Assembly (NCBI RefSeq): GCF_036689865.1
Contig: NZ_JBAHUQ010000002.1
Coordinates: 248,001-312,000 of the forward strand
DNA length: 64,000 bases
Direction of reading: 5' to 3'
From: Magnetococcus sp. PR-3
GTDB taxonomy: Bacteria > Pseudomonadota > Magnetococcia > Magnetococcales > Magnetococcaceae
Below the pieces are notes generated by a model, which did no database searches, was not told the origin of the DNA, and worked only from the letters and a program-made list of their open reading frames with translations. This document shows, piece after piece, positions 18,079-26,601 of the stretch; the first letter of the stretch is position 1; each line of letters begins with the position of its first letter. The position numbers and the translations under genes were made by a program.

Positions 18079-18714
18079 ATGGCCCACTATATGGCAGAAC
18101 TAATTTTAACCGGTCGCCCGGTATTGGTCATTGGCGGTGGCAAAGTGGCCCAGCGTAAACTGCGTAGCTTATTGCCCAGTGGTGCCCAGCTGACTGTTAT
18201 GGCCCCACAGATCTGTGCAGATATGACCACGCATGTACAAACTGGTTTAGTCACCCACCTAGCACAAGCGTTTGATCCGAAGATCTTAGAACAACCCTGG
18301 GCACTGGTCTTCGCCGCCACTGGAGAGGCCGAACGTAACCGGCAAATCGCACTATTGTGCGCCCAGAAGGGTCTATTATGCAACTCTGCTGATGGTCCTG
18401 AGGTCAGTGGCTTTATTGTACCAGCGGTGGTGCGACGGGGTGATGTAACGGTTGGTGTCAGCACTGGGGGGTTGAGCCCTTCCCTCTCCCGCTTACTTAA
18501 AGAGCGTATTGAACGGTGGTTGGAACCAGGCTGGGGAGAAGTTGTTGAGGTATTTGGGGCCATGCGACAAACCGTTTTACAGCGTATACCCATCGCTGAA
18601 AACCGTTATCGGTTTTGGCGGGAAACATCCCTTGCCGCAGAGGCTGAAGAACGTTTTGCCAAAACCGATAACCAGAAGTGGTTTAAACAAAAACTTGAGC
18701 AGAGAGCGGATTAA
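18079..18714 (+). CDS. Precorrin-2 dehydrogenase / sirohydrochlorin ferrochelatase-like
   Basis: 211 residues, corresponding to the N-terminal part of CysG (Met8/SirC type). The NAD-binding motif VIGGGKVAQRKLRSLL is at residues 15-30, and the family motif VPAVVRRGDVTVGVSTGGLSPSL is present. It oxidises precorrin-2 to sirohydrochlorin with NAD, in siroheme synthesis for sulfite and nitrite reductases; some members also insert iron. The uroporphyrinogen methyltransferase domain of CysG is absent, so that step must be coded elsewhere. RBS AAGGAGAG precedes the ATG. The stop overlaps the convergent rlmD stop by four bases. Confidence 0.92.
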   Translation: MAHYMAELILTGRPVLVIGGGKVAQRKLRSLLPSGAQLTVMAPQICADMTTHVQTGLVTHLAQAFDPKILEQPWALVFAATGEAERNRQIALLCAQKGLLCNSADGPEVSGFIVPAVVRRGDVTVGVSTGGLSPSLSRLLKERIERWLEPGWGEVVEVFGAMRQTVLQRIPIAENRYRFWRETSLAAEAEERFAKTDNQKWFKQKLEQRAD

Positions 18715-19988
18715 GCCCCCGTTTTTGTGAACCGGGCAATCAGCTCCACATGACTGGTCATGGGGAACATATCCAGCGGTTTAACTTTTTCCAGCTGATA
18801 CCCCCCGGAACATAAAATGAGCGCATCACGGGCAAAGGTTGCAGGATCGCAAGAGACCCAAACAATGGTCTCTGGTCCTCCATCCGCATGGATCTGCTTG
18901 GCCAAATTAGCGGCACCATCTCTGGGCGGATCCACCACCAAGGCATCTACATCAGCCAAGGGTAATCCTTTAAGCGCCGTCTCATCAAATAGATCAACCG
19001 TCTTAAAGGTGACCGAAGGGTGCGCCATGGTATTACTACGTCCCCGTTTGACAGCAGGTTCATAACTTTCATAGCCTGTAGCCCGTTTAAATTGACGGGC
19101 TAACGGCAAGGTAAAGTTACCTATGCCAGAGAACAGATCAAGAACCCGCTCACCCTTACCCACCCACTCAAGCACCAGATCCACCAGTTGGCGGTTCTGT
19201 TCAAAGTGGGCTTGGGTGAAGTCACCTGGCATAAACTTGAGGGTAGCTTCACCATCCGGGCTATAGCGCATAGGTTCATTGTCAATAAAGGCAATGAGAT
19301 CATCCCGCCGGCCCCACTGAATCCACACTTGATCAATCTTATTTTCTTCCGCAAAGTTCTGAAGGATCTCTTTATCTTTAGCAGAGAGTTTTCTCAAGAC
19401 ATGGATAATCATGCCAAGACCTTCATCACCGCAGCTTAGATCTACCTGAGGGAGCCGCTCGCGCACGCTCAACTTACCCACCAATTGGCGAATAGGTTCA
19501 ATCATCTTTTCCAGTGTCGGGTGTAACACCGGACAGCCGGGCAGATCCACAATGCGCTTGGTGGCTGTTTGGAAAAAACCCACCACAGCATGATCCCGTA
19601 CCCAACGGATCTTTAGACCACACCGACGTCGATACTGGGTTTCAGGCTCACCCGGTAACAGGGGCTGCATGGGTGGGTTTTCAAACTTGGCAATATGCTC
19701 AAGGGCCTCTTTAACAACCGCGGCTTTATAGTCATTTCTTGTTGGGGCATCCAGGTGCTGTAGCTGACACCCCCCACACTGTTCATAAACGGGGCACAGA
19801 GGCTCAGTACGTTTAGGACTGGGGGTAATGATTTTAACCAGCTCGGCATGGGCGTGGCGCTTACGCTTACTTTTAATTTCAACCTCAACCACATCACCGG
19901 GCGCCGTGTTGGGTACAAAAATAGCCATACCCTCGTGAAAGCCGAGGCCGGATCCACCAGAAGCAAGTTTGTCGATAGTGATTTCCAT
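18711..19988 (-). CDS. rlmD: 23S rRNA (uracil-5-)-methyltransferase RlmD-type
   Basis: 425 residues. An N-terminal TRAM domain (about 1-60) is followed by the [4Fe-4S] ligands of the TrmA/RlmD family (CPVYEQCGGCQLQH, with a further Cys in DLPGCPVLHP). The SAM fold has DLFSGIGNFTLPLA, and the catalytic region has VDPPRDGA and WVSCDPATFARD containing the nucleophilic Cys. It makes 5-methyluridine in 23S rRNA; RlmD and its RlmC relatives are hard to separate without alignment, but the TRAM domain and Fe-S ligands favour the RumA/RlmD branch. It sits downstream of aroC with a 183-bp gap that contains a perfect hairpin (20030-20050), so it is probably a separate transcript. Confidence 0.9.
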   Translation of the reverse strand: MEITIDKLASGGSGLGFHEGMAIFVPNTAPGDVVEVEIKSKRKRHAHAELVKIITPSPKRTEPLCPVYEQCGGCQLQHLDAPTRNDYKAAVVKEALEHIAKFENPPMQPLLPGEPETQYRRRCGLKIRWVRDHAVVGFFQTATKRIVDLPGCPVLHPTLEKMIEPIRQLVGKLSVRERLPQVDLSCGDEGLGMIIHVLRKLSAKDKEILQNFAEENKIDQVWIQWGRRDDLIAFIDNEPMRYSPDGEATLKFMPGDFTQAHFEQNRQLVDLVLEWVGKGERVLDLFSGIGNFTLPLARQFKRATGYESYEPAVKRGRSNTMAHPSVTFKTVDLFDETALKGLPLADVDALVVDPPRDGAANLAKQIHADGGPETIVWVSCDPATFARDALILCSGGYQLEKVKPLDMFPMTSHVELIARFTKTGA

Positions 19989-20029
19989 GGTGGTATGACC
20001 GATCTATAAGCTGGTATGTGGTAGGATTT

Positions 20030-20050
20030 AGATCTTTATTTTAAAGATCT
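20030..20050. other. Hairpin upstream of rlmD
   Basis: AGATCTTTA-TTT-TAAAGATCT, nine paired bases with a triloop, in the aroC-rlmD spacer 42 bp before the rlmD start. There is no terminator-type T run on the minus strand. It may be an operator or a leader structure. Confidence 0.5.
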
Positions 20051-20171
20051 TAGACAATCTTTTCTCAATGACTGATACAACGAGATAATGATTCATGTGG
20101 CGTTAACGTGCCACCCATCTATGTTCTTTTTGGTCCATATGACCAATGAACACAACTGCGGTTTAATAGCC

Positions 20172-21260
20172 TTATCCAAGCGGGCTACTGGCACGCCATT
20201 TCATCCAATGATCCGCCAGTGTCATGGCCACCATGGCTTCTGCAATGGGAACCGCGCGGATCCCTACACAGGGATCGTGCCGACCTTTGGTCACCACCTC
20301 GCAGGCTTGTCCATATTTGTCTACCGATTGACGCGGGACCAAAATGGAGCTGGTAGGCTTAATGGCAAAACGGATAACTATGGGTTGTCCCGTCGAGATA
20401 CCCCCGAGAATACCCCCAGCATTGTTACGCATAAACTCGGGGTGCTGGGCATCATCTCCTGGGCGCATTTCATCGGCAAACTCCACACCGGTAGCCCGTG
20501 CACTGGACATACCTGCACCAATCTCCACCCCCTTAACCGCGTTGATCGACATCACGGCTTTGGCCAAATCCGCATCCAAACGATCAAACACTGGCTCACC
20601 CAAACCAGCAGGTAGCCCTTCCGCATGCACTTCCAGCAAAGCACCGACGGAGTTACCCGCTTTACGGATCTTATCCAGATACGTTTCCAAGGCTGCAACA
20701 GAACCAGGATCTGGGCAGAAGAAACTGTTGTTCTCTGTTTCGGCCCAATCCCACCGGCTTGGATCAATATCCACCGGCCCCATACCCGTCAGGGCAGCCC
20801 GTATAGAGATACCACATGCCTGCTTAAGCAGTTTTTTGGCAATAGCCCCTGCTGCAACCCGAATGGCAGTCTCGCGGGCACTGCTGCGCCCACCTCCACG
20901 ATAATCGCGGTTACCATACTTCCGCCAATAGGTGAAGTCCGCATGTCCCGGACGGAATTTATCTTTGATCTCACTGTAATCTTTAGAGCGTTGATCACTG
21001 TTCTCAATGATAAAGCCAATCGGTGTACCCGTGGTTTTACCTTCAAACACACCTGAGAGAATCTTAACCTGATCCTTCTCCTGGCGCTGGGTGGTAAAGC
21101 GGCTTTGACCCGGACGACGACGGTTTAAATCCCCTTGCAGGTCCTCTTCACTCAGGGACAACCCTGCCGGACACCCATCGACAATGCCCCCTAATGCCAA
21201 GCCGTGGCTCTCACCAAAGGTACTAACTTGAAACAGGGTACCAAATTGACTGCCTGCCAT
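20172..21260 (-). CDS. aroC: Chorismate synthase
   Basis: 362 residues, normal length. It converts 5-enolpyruvylshikimate-3-phosphate to chorismate with reduced FMN, the last shared step of aromatic amino acid synthesis. Signature motifs are FGESHG near the N-terminus, [34 protein letters not shown] and [16 protein letters not shown] 21260 ([11 protein letters not shown]) matches the family start; a GTG four codons upstream is less likely. It follows fabI in the same direction with a 90-bp gap containing an imperfect GC-rich hairpin. Confidence 0.97.
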   Translation of the reverse strand: MAGSQFGTLFQVSTFGESHGLALGGIVDGCPAGLSLSEEDLQGDLNRRRPGQSRFTTQRQEKDQVKILSGVFEGKTTGTPIGFIIENSDQRSKDYSEIKDKFRPGHADFTYWRKYGNRDYRGGGRSSARETAIRVAAGAIAKKLLKQACGISIRAALTGMGPVDIDPSRWDWAETENNSFFCPDPGSVAALETYLDKIRKAGNSVGALLEVHAEGLPAGLGEPVFDRLDADLAKAVMSINAVKGVEIGAGMSSARATGVEFADEMRPGDDAQHPEFMRNNAGGILGGISTGQPIVIRFAIKPTSSILVPRQSVDKYGQACEVVTKGRHDPCVGIRAVPIAEAMVAMTLADHWMKWRASSPLG

Positions 21261-21302
21261 GATGCAACCCACTTTTAAACGTTGGTCTTAAACAGCAAAG
21301 GG

Positions 21303-21327
21303 GTCGGCACAGCGCCAACCCCCTTGG
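21303..21327 (-). terminator. Possible weak terminator between fabI and aroC
   Basis: On the minus strand GGGGTTGGC and GCCGACCCC pair with one mismatch and are followed by TTTG only. The T run is short, so termination would be partial at best. Confidence 0.35.
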
Positions 21328-21350
21328 AAATTACGATTCTTTAGCGTCCA

Positions 21351-22133
21351 TTATTCAGGAACAGCCCGCATACCCACAACATGGTAGCCTGCATCGACAT
21401 GCATGACTTCACCAGAAACCCCTGAACCCATGGAAGAGAGGAACATCAACGAAGCTTCGCCCACTTCCTGCTGGCTGATATTACGGCGCATGGGGGAGTT
21501 ATCTCTATTCCAGTTCAAAATCTCTTTAAAGTCAGAGATACCCGCTGCAGCCAAGGTACGGATAGGACCCGCAGAAATGGCATTAACACGAATACCGCGG
21601 CCACCCATATCTACCGCCAAATAGCGCACACTCGCTTCCAATGCAGCTTTGGCAACACCCATCACATTGTAGTGGGGTAGTACCCGTTCAGCGCCAAGAT
21701 AAGAGAGTGTTAGGATACCTGCGCCATCGGTTAAACGTGGCTCAGCGGCCCGGCACATGGAAACCAAGGAGTAGACCGAGGCTGTCATAGCCAGTTGAAA
21801 ACCCTCTTTGGAGGTATCGTAGAACTTACCTTTGAGCTCCTCTTTTTTGGCAAATGCCACAGAGTGCACAATAAAGTCGATACCATCCCAATGCTTGGCT
21901 GATTCATCGATCACAGCTTGCACATCGGTATCGTCAGTGGCATCACAGGACATGGTGAAAGCAGCACCTAATTTTTCACCCAATGGTACCACCCGCTTGG
22001 CCATGGCATCACCCAAGTAGGTCATGGCGACTTCAGCCCCTTCACGCTTGCAGGCCTCGGCTATGGACCAGGCAATACTCCGGTCGTTGGCAACCCCGAA
22101 AATGATGCCCCGTTTCCCTTCCATCAAGCCCAT
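21351..22133 (-). CDS. fabI: Enoyl-[acyl-carrier-protein] reductase (NADH)
   Basis: 260 residues. It catalyses the last reduction in each cycle of fatty acid elongation. It is a short-chain dehydrogenase of the FabI type: the nucleotide-binding start GIIFGVANDRSIAW differs from the usual GxxxGxG, as expected for FabI, and the catalytic Tyr155 and Lys162 follow in YNVMGVAK. The ending GEVMHVDAGYHVVGM is typical. The type III/triclosan-insensitive enzymes FabL, FabK and FabV are excluded by this pattern. Gene order fabI-aroC on the minus strand suggests possible co-transcription. Confidence 0.97.
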   Translation of the reverse strand: MGLMEGKRGIIFGVANDRSIAWSIAEACKREGAEVAMTYLGDAMAKRVVPLGEKLGAAFTMSCDATDDTDVQAVIDESAKHWDGIDFIVHSVAFAKKEELKGKFYDTSKEGFQLAMTASVYSLVSMCRAAEPRLTDGAGILTLSYLGAERVLPHYNVMGVAKAALEASVRYLAVDMGGRGIRVNAISAGPIRTLAAAGISDFKEILNWNRDNSPMRRNISQQEVGEASLMFLSSMGSGVSGEVMHVDAGYHVVGMRAVPE

Positions 22134-22283
22134 GGTACTGAACTCCTAACGCTATAAACGATGTACAGACTAAAGAAATGGCACAAGCAAACGCAGGCCA
22201 TCTCCCTTTTCTCATCATGGATTTTCAAAGGGTAAACTTTAACCTGTAAGAACCTGTGGGTAAAGCGGTTTCAAGCATATCCC

Positions 22284-23462
22284 CTACAGACGGTGGCTTT
22301 GGTCCTTCATAGAGAAGCCTGCCAGTGGATCTTCACCTAAGCCACGGCCCATGGCCAACACCTTAAAACGTTCTCCCATAGCGTCGGGCATAATCAAGCG
22401 TGAAACCGTATGTCGTAGCTGAGTAACACGTTCACTGTTGGTATCGGCTTTAATCACCTGCTCTAACCTCTGCAGAATGCCTAACCCCATAAGAAACCAA
22501 CCCTGAGTGGTAAATCCCAACAGATCCATACCCTGTTCGCGCCCCACTGTCGACATGGCTGAAAAATCAACATGAGCGGTCAAATCCATATCCCCAGGCA
22601 CCAACCATGGGTCCATAATACGTTCATGGCGATGGTGCGCCATTAACGTGCCGTGGGGTAACCCGCTTTGATAGTAATCTTTAGCAACGTAGCCATAATC
22701 AATGAATAGCAGGGCACCCTGTGCAAGATTGTTAGAGACCTTTTGTACCCACGCTTGAGCATCTAAACAAAACTCTGTGCGCATACCGACATCCAGTTCA
22801 ATGTCACGTGAGGTAAAATAATCTGCCCATGCACGGTCTGTCGGTTCAATAAGGCGCTCTGACCACTGTGTGCCATCCCAGTGTGCTGCAACCTCTTTTA
22901 AACCCTCTTCTGTCTGTTCGATCCATTGAACCGGAAAGGCATCCAAAATTTCGTTGCCATAAACAACACCATGGAACGCCCCCTCTTGCTCCCAGCTTTC
23001 GATATCCTGCACCCAACGCACTTTACTCAGGTTGACCTTACCTTGTTCCAACGTTTTGGCCTGCACACAGCGAAAATCTGGACTTTTCTCCAAGATAATC
23101 AAAGAGAGTGCTTCATAAAACGGTGGAAATTTTTCAGCAGTTTTTAAGACATCTACCGCCAGTTTGCCACTACCCGCCCCAACTTCCATCATAGAGAAGA
23201 ATCCGGGGGAACCCATACGTTGCCATACCTCTATGAACTGCAGTGTCAGCAGCTCACCAAAAAGAGAGGTCATCTCTGGCGCAGTGGTGAAATCACCCTC
23301 TTTACCCAAACGCGCATACTTACGCATGTAATAGCCATGGATGGGATGGTACAACGCGTGTGACATAAACTGATGAAAACTCAACCAACCTTGGTGAGCT
23401 TTAGCCATCTCAATCAGTTCATGCTGAAGCGCTTCTGACGCAGCTGTGGGGGTCAAAGTCAT
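22284..23462 (-). CDS. MidA/NDUFAF7-family SAM-dependent methyltransferase
   Basis: 392 residues. The N-terminal YHPIHGYYMRKYARLGKEGDFTTAPEMT and the SAM-binding motif MEVGAGSGKLAVDVL (about 92-106) identify the DUF185 family. Its mitochondrial member NDUFAF7 dimethylates an arginine of complex I subunit NDUFS2 (NuoD homologue) and is needed for complex I assembly. Here the gene lies directly downstream of the nuo operon, separated from nuoN by 79 bp that hold a strong terminator, so it needs read-through or its own promoter. The neighbourhood makes NuoD the natural candidate substrate, though bacterial targets are not established (inference). Confidence 0.85.
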   Translation of the reverse strand: MTLTPTAASEALQHELIEMAKAHQGWLSFHQFMSHALYHPIHGYYMRKYARLGKEGDFTTAPEMTSLFGELLTLQFIEVWQRMGSPGFFSMMEVGAGSGKLAVDVLKTAEKFPPFYEALSLIILEKSPDFRCVQAKTLEQGKVNLSKVRWVQDIESWEQEGAFHGVVYGNEILDAFPVQWIEQTEEGLKEVAAHWDGTQWSERLIEPTDRAWADYFTSRDIELDVGMRTEFCLDAQAWVQKVSNNLAQGALLFIDYGYVAKDYYQSGLPHGTLMAHHRHERIMDPWLVPGDMDLTAHVDFSAMSTVGREQGMDLLGFTTQGWFLMGLGILQRLEQVIKADTNSERVTQLRHTVSRLIMPDAMGERFKVLAMGRGLGEDPLAGFSMKDQSHRL

Positions 23463-23490
23463 GAGGAAACATTCAGTTAGGCTAACAACA

Positions 23491-23522
23491 AAAAGGGGAT
23501 GGTGAAATCACCATCCCCTTTT
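23491..23522 (-). terminator. Intrinsic terminator of the nuo operon
   Basis: AAAAGGGGATGGTGA pairs perfectly with TCACCATCCCCTTTT around a two-base centre; on the minus strand the stem runs into TTTTTGTTG. It begins 19 bp after the nuoN stop codon. Confidence 0.93.
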
Positions 23523-23541
23523 CCAATACACATCTTCCCGC

Positions 23542-24999
23542 TTACATAAAAGCTTTGATAGTCGCTGTTGCGGTAGCAATGAGTGAACCCGGTAGAATAC
23601 CCCAGATTACAATCAATACACCGCTAAGACCAACGATGGCACGGCTGGGGAAATCGATCGTCATATCGAACTCACGCTCAGCTTCGTCAAAGTACATGGT
23701 CTTAATAATGCGCAGATAGTAGTAAGCAGAGACGGCACTAAACAGCACACCTAAGATCGCAACGGTGTACATATGGGCATCAACAGCGGCCATGAAGATC
23801 TGCAGTTTGGCCATAAACCCTGCAAGGGGCGGAATACCTGCCATGCTGAACATGAAGATACCCATCAACAAGGCCAACCCAGGACGCTTGGCAGAGAGAC
23901 CTTTATAGTCGTCGATCTCATCCCCAAAACCTTCTTTATTCAAGGCCAGGATAAGTGCAAAAGCACCGACATTCATAAAGATATAGATGGTCAGATACAC
24001 CAAGACAGACTTATAGCCCATCTCGTTACCTACCGCCAAACCGATCAGTGCATACCCAACATGACCAATGGAGGAGTACGCCAACAGACGCTTAATGTTG
24101 CTCTGCCCCAAGGCCGCCAAAGAGCCTACCGCCATTGAGAGAATGGCCAGCAGCACAAGGATAGGGCCCCAGATATTGTGCATGGAACCGAAGGTGTCCG
24201 CCAAAACCCGGAACAGCACCGCAAAGGCTGCGATTTTTGGCATCGCCGCCATGAAAGCTGTCACAGAGGTTGGAGCCCCTTCATAAACATCCGGTGCCCA
24301 CATATGGAAAGGAGCAGCGGCAATTTTAAAGGAGAGACCAGCAATAACCAAAATCAAACCCATGGTTAATGCAGGACCTGCCTGTTGAGCATCGTGCAGG
24401 TAAGCGGTAATGGCTGCAAAATCGACACTACCCGTCACACCGTAGATCAAGGAGATGCCATAGAGCAGAATACCGGAAGCCATGGAACCCAACAAAAAGT
24501 ACTTCAAGCCCGCTTCGTTGGATTGAATCCGATCACGTTTGAATGCTGCCAGCACGTAGATGGAGAGTGACATCAGTTCGATACCCAGATAGAGCATCAT
24601 AAAACTGCCACTGCTGATCATCAACATACCGCCCAGTGCGGCAAACAGGGAGAGTACATAATACTCACCATTGCCCACTTTGCTCTTTTCCAGGTATTCC
24701 CAAGAGATCACCATGGGGAAGAGCGTGGCAATATAGAGCATGACCTTCATAAAGGCGGTCAAACGATCGTTGACAAACATGCCATCAAAGGTACTGGTAT
24801 CTTCTGCACCCACACTAAGCAGGGTCAGAAGCATGGCCAACAGCAGGCTACCAGCGGCAATGCGTCGGATCCGGCGAACACCATCGGTGCCCTCCCACCA
24901 AGCACTGGCTAGAAGCAGTCCCATGGCCACCAAAGAGATCAGGATCTCAGGCAGCATAAGGGCGAGGTTAATATCGGGCAGTTGAATCGCCATGGTCAC
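23542..24999 (-). CDS. nuoN: NADH-quinone oxidoreductase subunit N
   Basis: 485 residues, about 14 membrane helices, an antiporter-like proton-pumping subunit of complex I. The Mrp-type conserved stretch includes FHMWAPDVYEGAPTSVTAF and KRLLAYSSIGHVGYALIG, with the expected Lys and Glu residues of the pumping channel. It is the last gene of the nuo operon. The 70-bp gap to nuoM contains two small hairpins (25023-25040 and about 25043-25060). Confidence 0.97.
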   Translation of the reverse strand: MTMAIQLPDINLALMLPEILISLVAMGLLLASAWWEGTDGVRRIRRIAAGSLLLAMLLTLLSVGAEDTSTFDGMFVNDRLTAFMKVMLYIATLFPMVISWEYLEKSKVGNGEYYVLSLFAALGGMLMISSGSFMMLYLGIELMSLSIYVLAAFKRDRIQSNEAGLKYFLLGSMASGILLYGISLIYGVTGSVDFAAITAYLHDAQQAGPALTMGLILVIAGLSFKIAAAPFHMWAPDVYEGAPTSVTAFMAAMPKIAAFAVLFRVLADTFGSMHNIWGPILVLLAILSMAVGSLAALGQSNIKRLLAYSSIGHVGYALIGLAVGNEMGYKSVLVYLTIYIFMNVGAFALILALNKEGFGDEIDDYKGLSAKRPGLALLMGIFMFSMAGIPPLAGFMAKLQIFMAAVDAHMYTVAILGVLFSAVSAYYYLRIIKTMYFDEAEREFDMTIDFPSRAIVGLSGVLIVIWGILPGSLIATATATIKAFM

Positions 25000-25022
25000 A
25001 TTCGCTCCAATTCATCACGCAT

Positions 25023-25040
25023 GGAATTGAGTTCAATTCC
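25023..25040 (-). other. Intercistronic hairpin nuoM-nuoN
   Basis: GGAATTGA-GT-TCAATTCC, eight paired bases with a two-base centre, followed by a second short stem (GTAAG/CTTAC). There is no T run. It may stabilise or process the long nuo transcript. Confidence 0.45.
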
Positions 25041-25069
25041 GCGTAAGGACACGCTTACTTAATATCGGC

Positions 25070-26563
25070 TCAGTGAGCCGCAACCGCTTGGGTAATAGCT
25101 CCGGTCTTAACAACCTGAACCTGCTCCACAAGATGACCCACAGAAGCGTGGAAAGCATCCAGGAACGGATTGGGATAAAAACCAATCCACAGCACCAGAA
25201 TCATCAAAGGAACGAACAGTGCAATTTCCCGTGCATTAACATCCAGTAGCTTTTTATTCTCTTCATGCACGATCTCACCAAACATAACCTGTTTGTAGAG
25301 CCAAAGCATGTAGGCTGCACCCAACACCAAACCCGTTGCCGCCACAAAGGCCACCGCCGTGTTGGCGAGGAAAGCACCCATTAAGATCAAGAACTCACCG
25401 ATAAAGCCATTGGTTCCTGGCAGACCCACAGAAGCCATGGTGAAGAGCATAAAGATCACAGCATAGATGGGCATACGTAAGGCAAGACCGCCAAATTTGG
25501 AGAGCTCGCGGGTATGCAACCGGTCATAGATGACACCAACAATCAGGAACAGTGCGCCTGAAACAATACCGTGGTTAATCATCTGCAGAATGCTGCCCTC
25601 AATACCCTGCTGATTAAAGGCAAAGATACCGATGGTAACAAAACCCATATGCGAAACAGATGAGTAAGCAATCAGTTTCTTCATATCAGTCTGAACCAGT
25701 GCGACCAATGCGGTGTAGACAATGGCGACCAGAGAGAGAATGAAAATGAAATCTGCCATGTAACGGGAGGCATCTGGCAGGATTGGTAGTGAGAAGCGTA
25801 GGAAGCCGTAGGCACCCATCTTCAACAAAATACCAGCCAGGATGACGGAACCCGCCGTTGGTGCTTGCACGTGCGCATCAGGCAACCAGGTGTGTACGGG
25901 CCACATGGGCACCTTCACCGCAAAGGCGATAAAGAAGGCCAGGAACAACCACATCTGGTAGTTAAAGGGCAATTGGACGTTCATCAACTCCGGAATGGAG
26001 AAGGTCCCAGCGGTAAAGTAGAGGCTGATCATAGCGATCAACATCAATACCGAACCAGCCAAGGTGTAGAGGAAGAACTTCATGGCTGCATAAACCCGGT
26101 TCTTACCACCCCAAACACCGATGATTAAGAACATGGGGATCAGCATTGCTTCCCACAGCACATAGAACAGGGCAAAGTCCAGCGCGCAGAATACACCGAT
26201 GACAAAACTTTCCAGTGCCAGGAAAGCGGCCATGTATTCTTTAACCCGTTTCTGAATGCTCTCCCATGAGGCCAACAGACAGATTGGCGTCAATAGGGCG
26301 GTAAGCATCACAAAGGGATAGCTAATGCCATCCACACCCATACGGTAGTGAATGCCCAGTGCAGGTAACCACGCAAACTCCTCAACAAACTGGAATTCGT
26401 GGGTACTTGGATCAAAACTGCCATACAGGATCAATGAAATGATCAGGGTAACAACAGAGATTCCCAAGGCCGCCAGACGTGCCAGATCAGCACGTTCACG
26501 GTCCACAAAAGCGAGAATCGCCAGTGCGCCGATCAAGGGCAGGAAAGTTAGAAGGCTCAGCAT
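25070..26563 (-). CDS. nuoM: NADH-quinone oxidoreductase subunit M
   Basis: 497 residues, polytopic membrane protein with the antiporter-like signature FAVKVPMWPVHTWLPDAHVQAPTAGSVILAG and KKLIAYSSVSHMGFVTIG. A proton-pumping subunit of complex I. It is followed by nuoN and preceded by nuoL with a 38-bp gap. Confidence 0.97.
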   Translation of the reverse strand: MLSLLTFLPLIGALAILAFVDRERADLARLAALGISVVTLIISLILYGSFDPSTHEFQFVEEFAWLPALGIHYRMGVDGISYPFVMLTALLTPICLLASWESIQKRVKEYMAAFLALESFVIGVFCALDFALFYVLWEAMLIPMFLIIGVWGGKNRVYAAMKFFLYTLAGSVLMLIAMISLYFTAGTFSIPELMNVQLPFNYQMWLFLAFFIAFAVKVPMWPVHTWLPDAHVQAPTAGSVILAGILLKMGAYGFLRFSLPILPDASRYMADFIFILSLVAIVYTALVALVQTDMKKLIAYSSVSHMGFVTIGIFAFNQQGIEGSILQMINHGIVSGALFLIVGVIYDRLHTRELSKFGGLALRMPIYAVIFMLFTMASVGLPGTNGFIGEFLILMGAFLANTAVAFVAATGLVLGAAYMLWLYKQVMFGEIVHEENKKLLDVNAREIALFVPLMILVLWIGFYPNPFLDAFHASVGHLVEQVQVVKTGAITQAVAAH

Positions 26564-26601
26564 GATTGAAGCATCCCCTTTAATGGTTCCTTAATCGGAC
26601 C

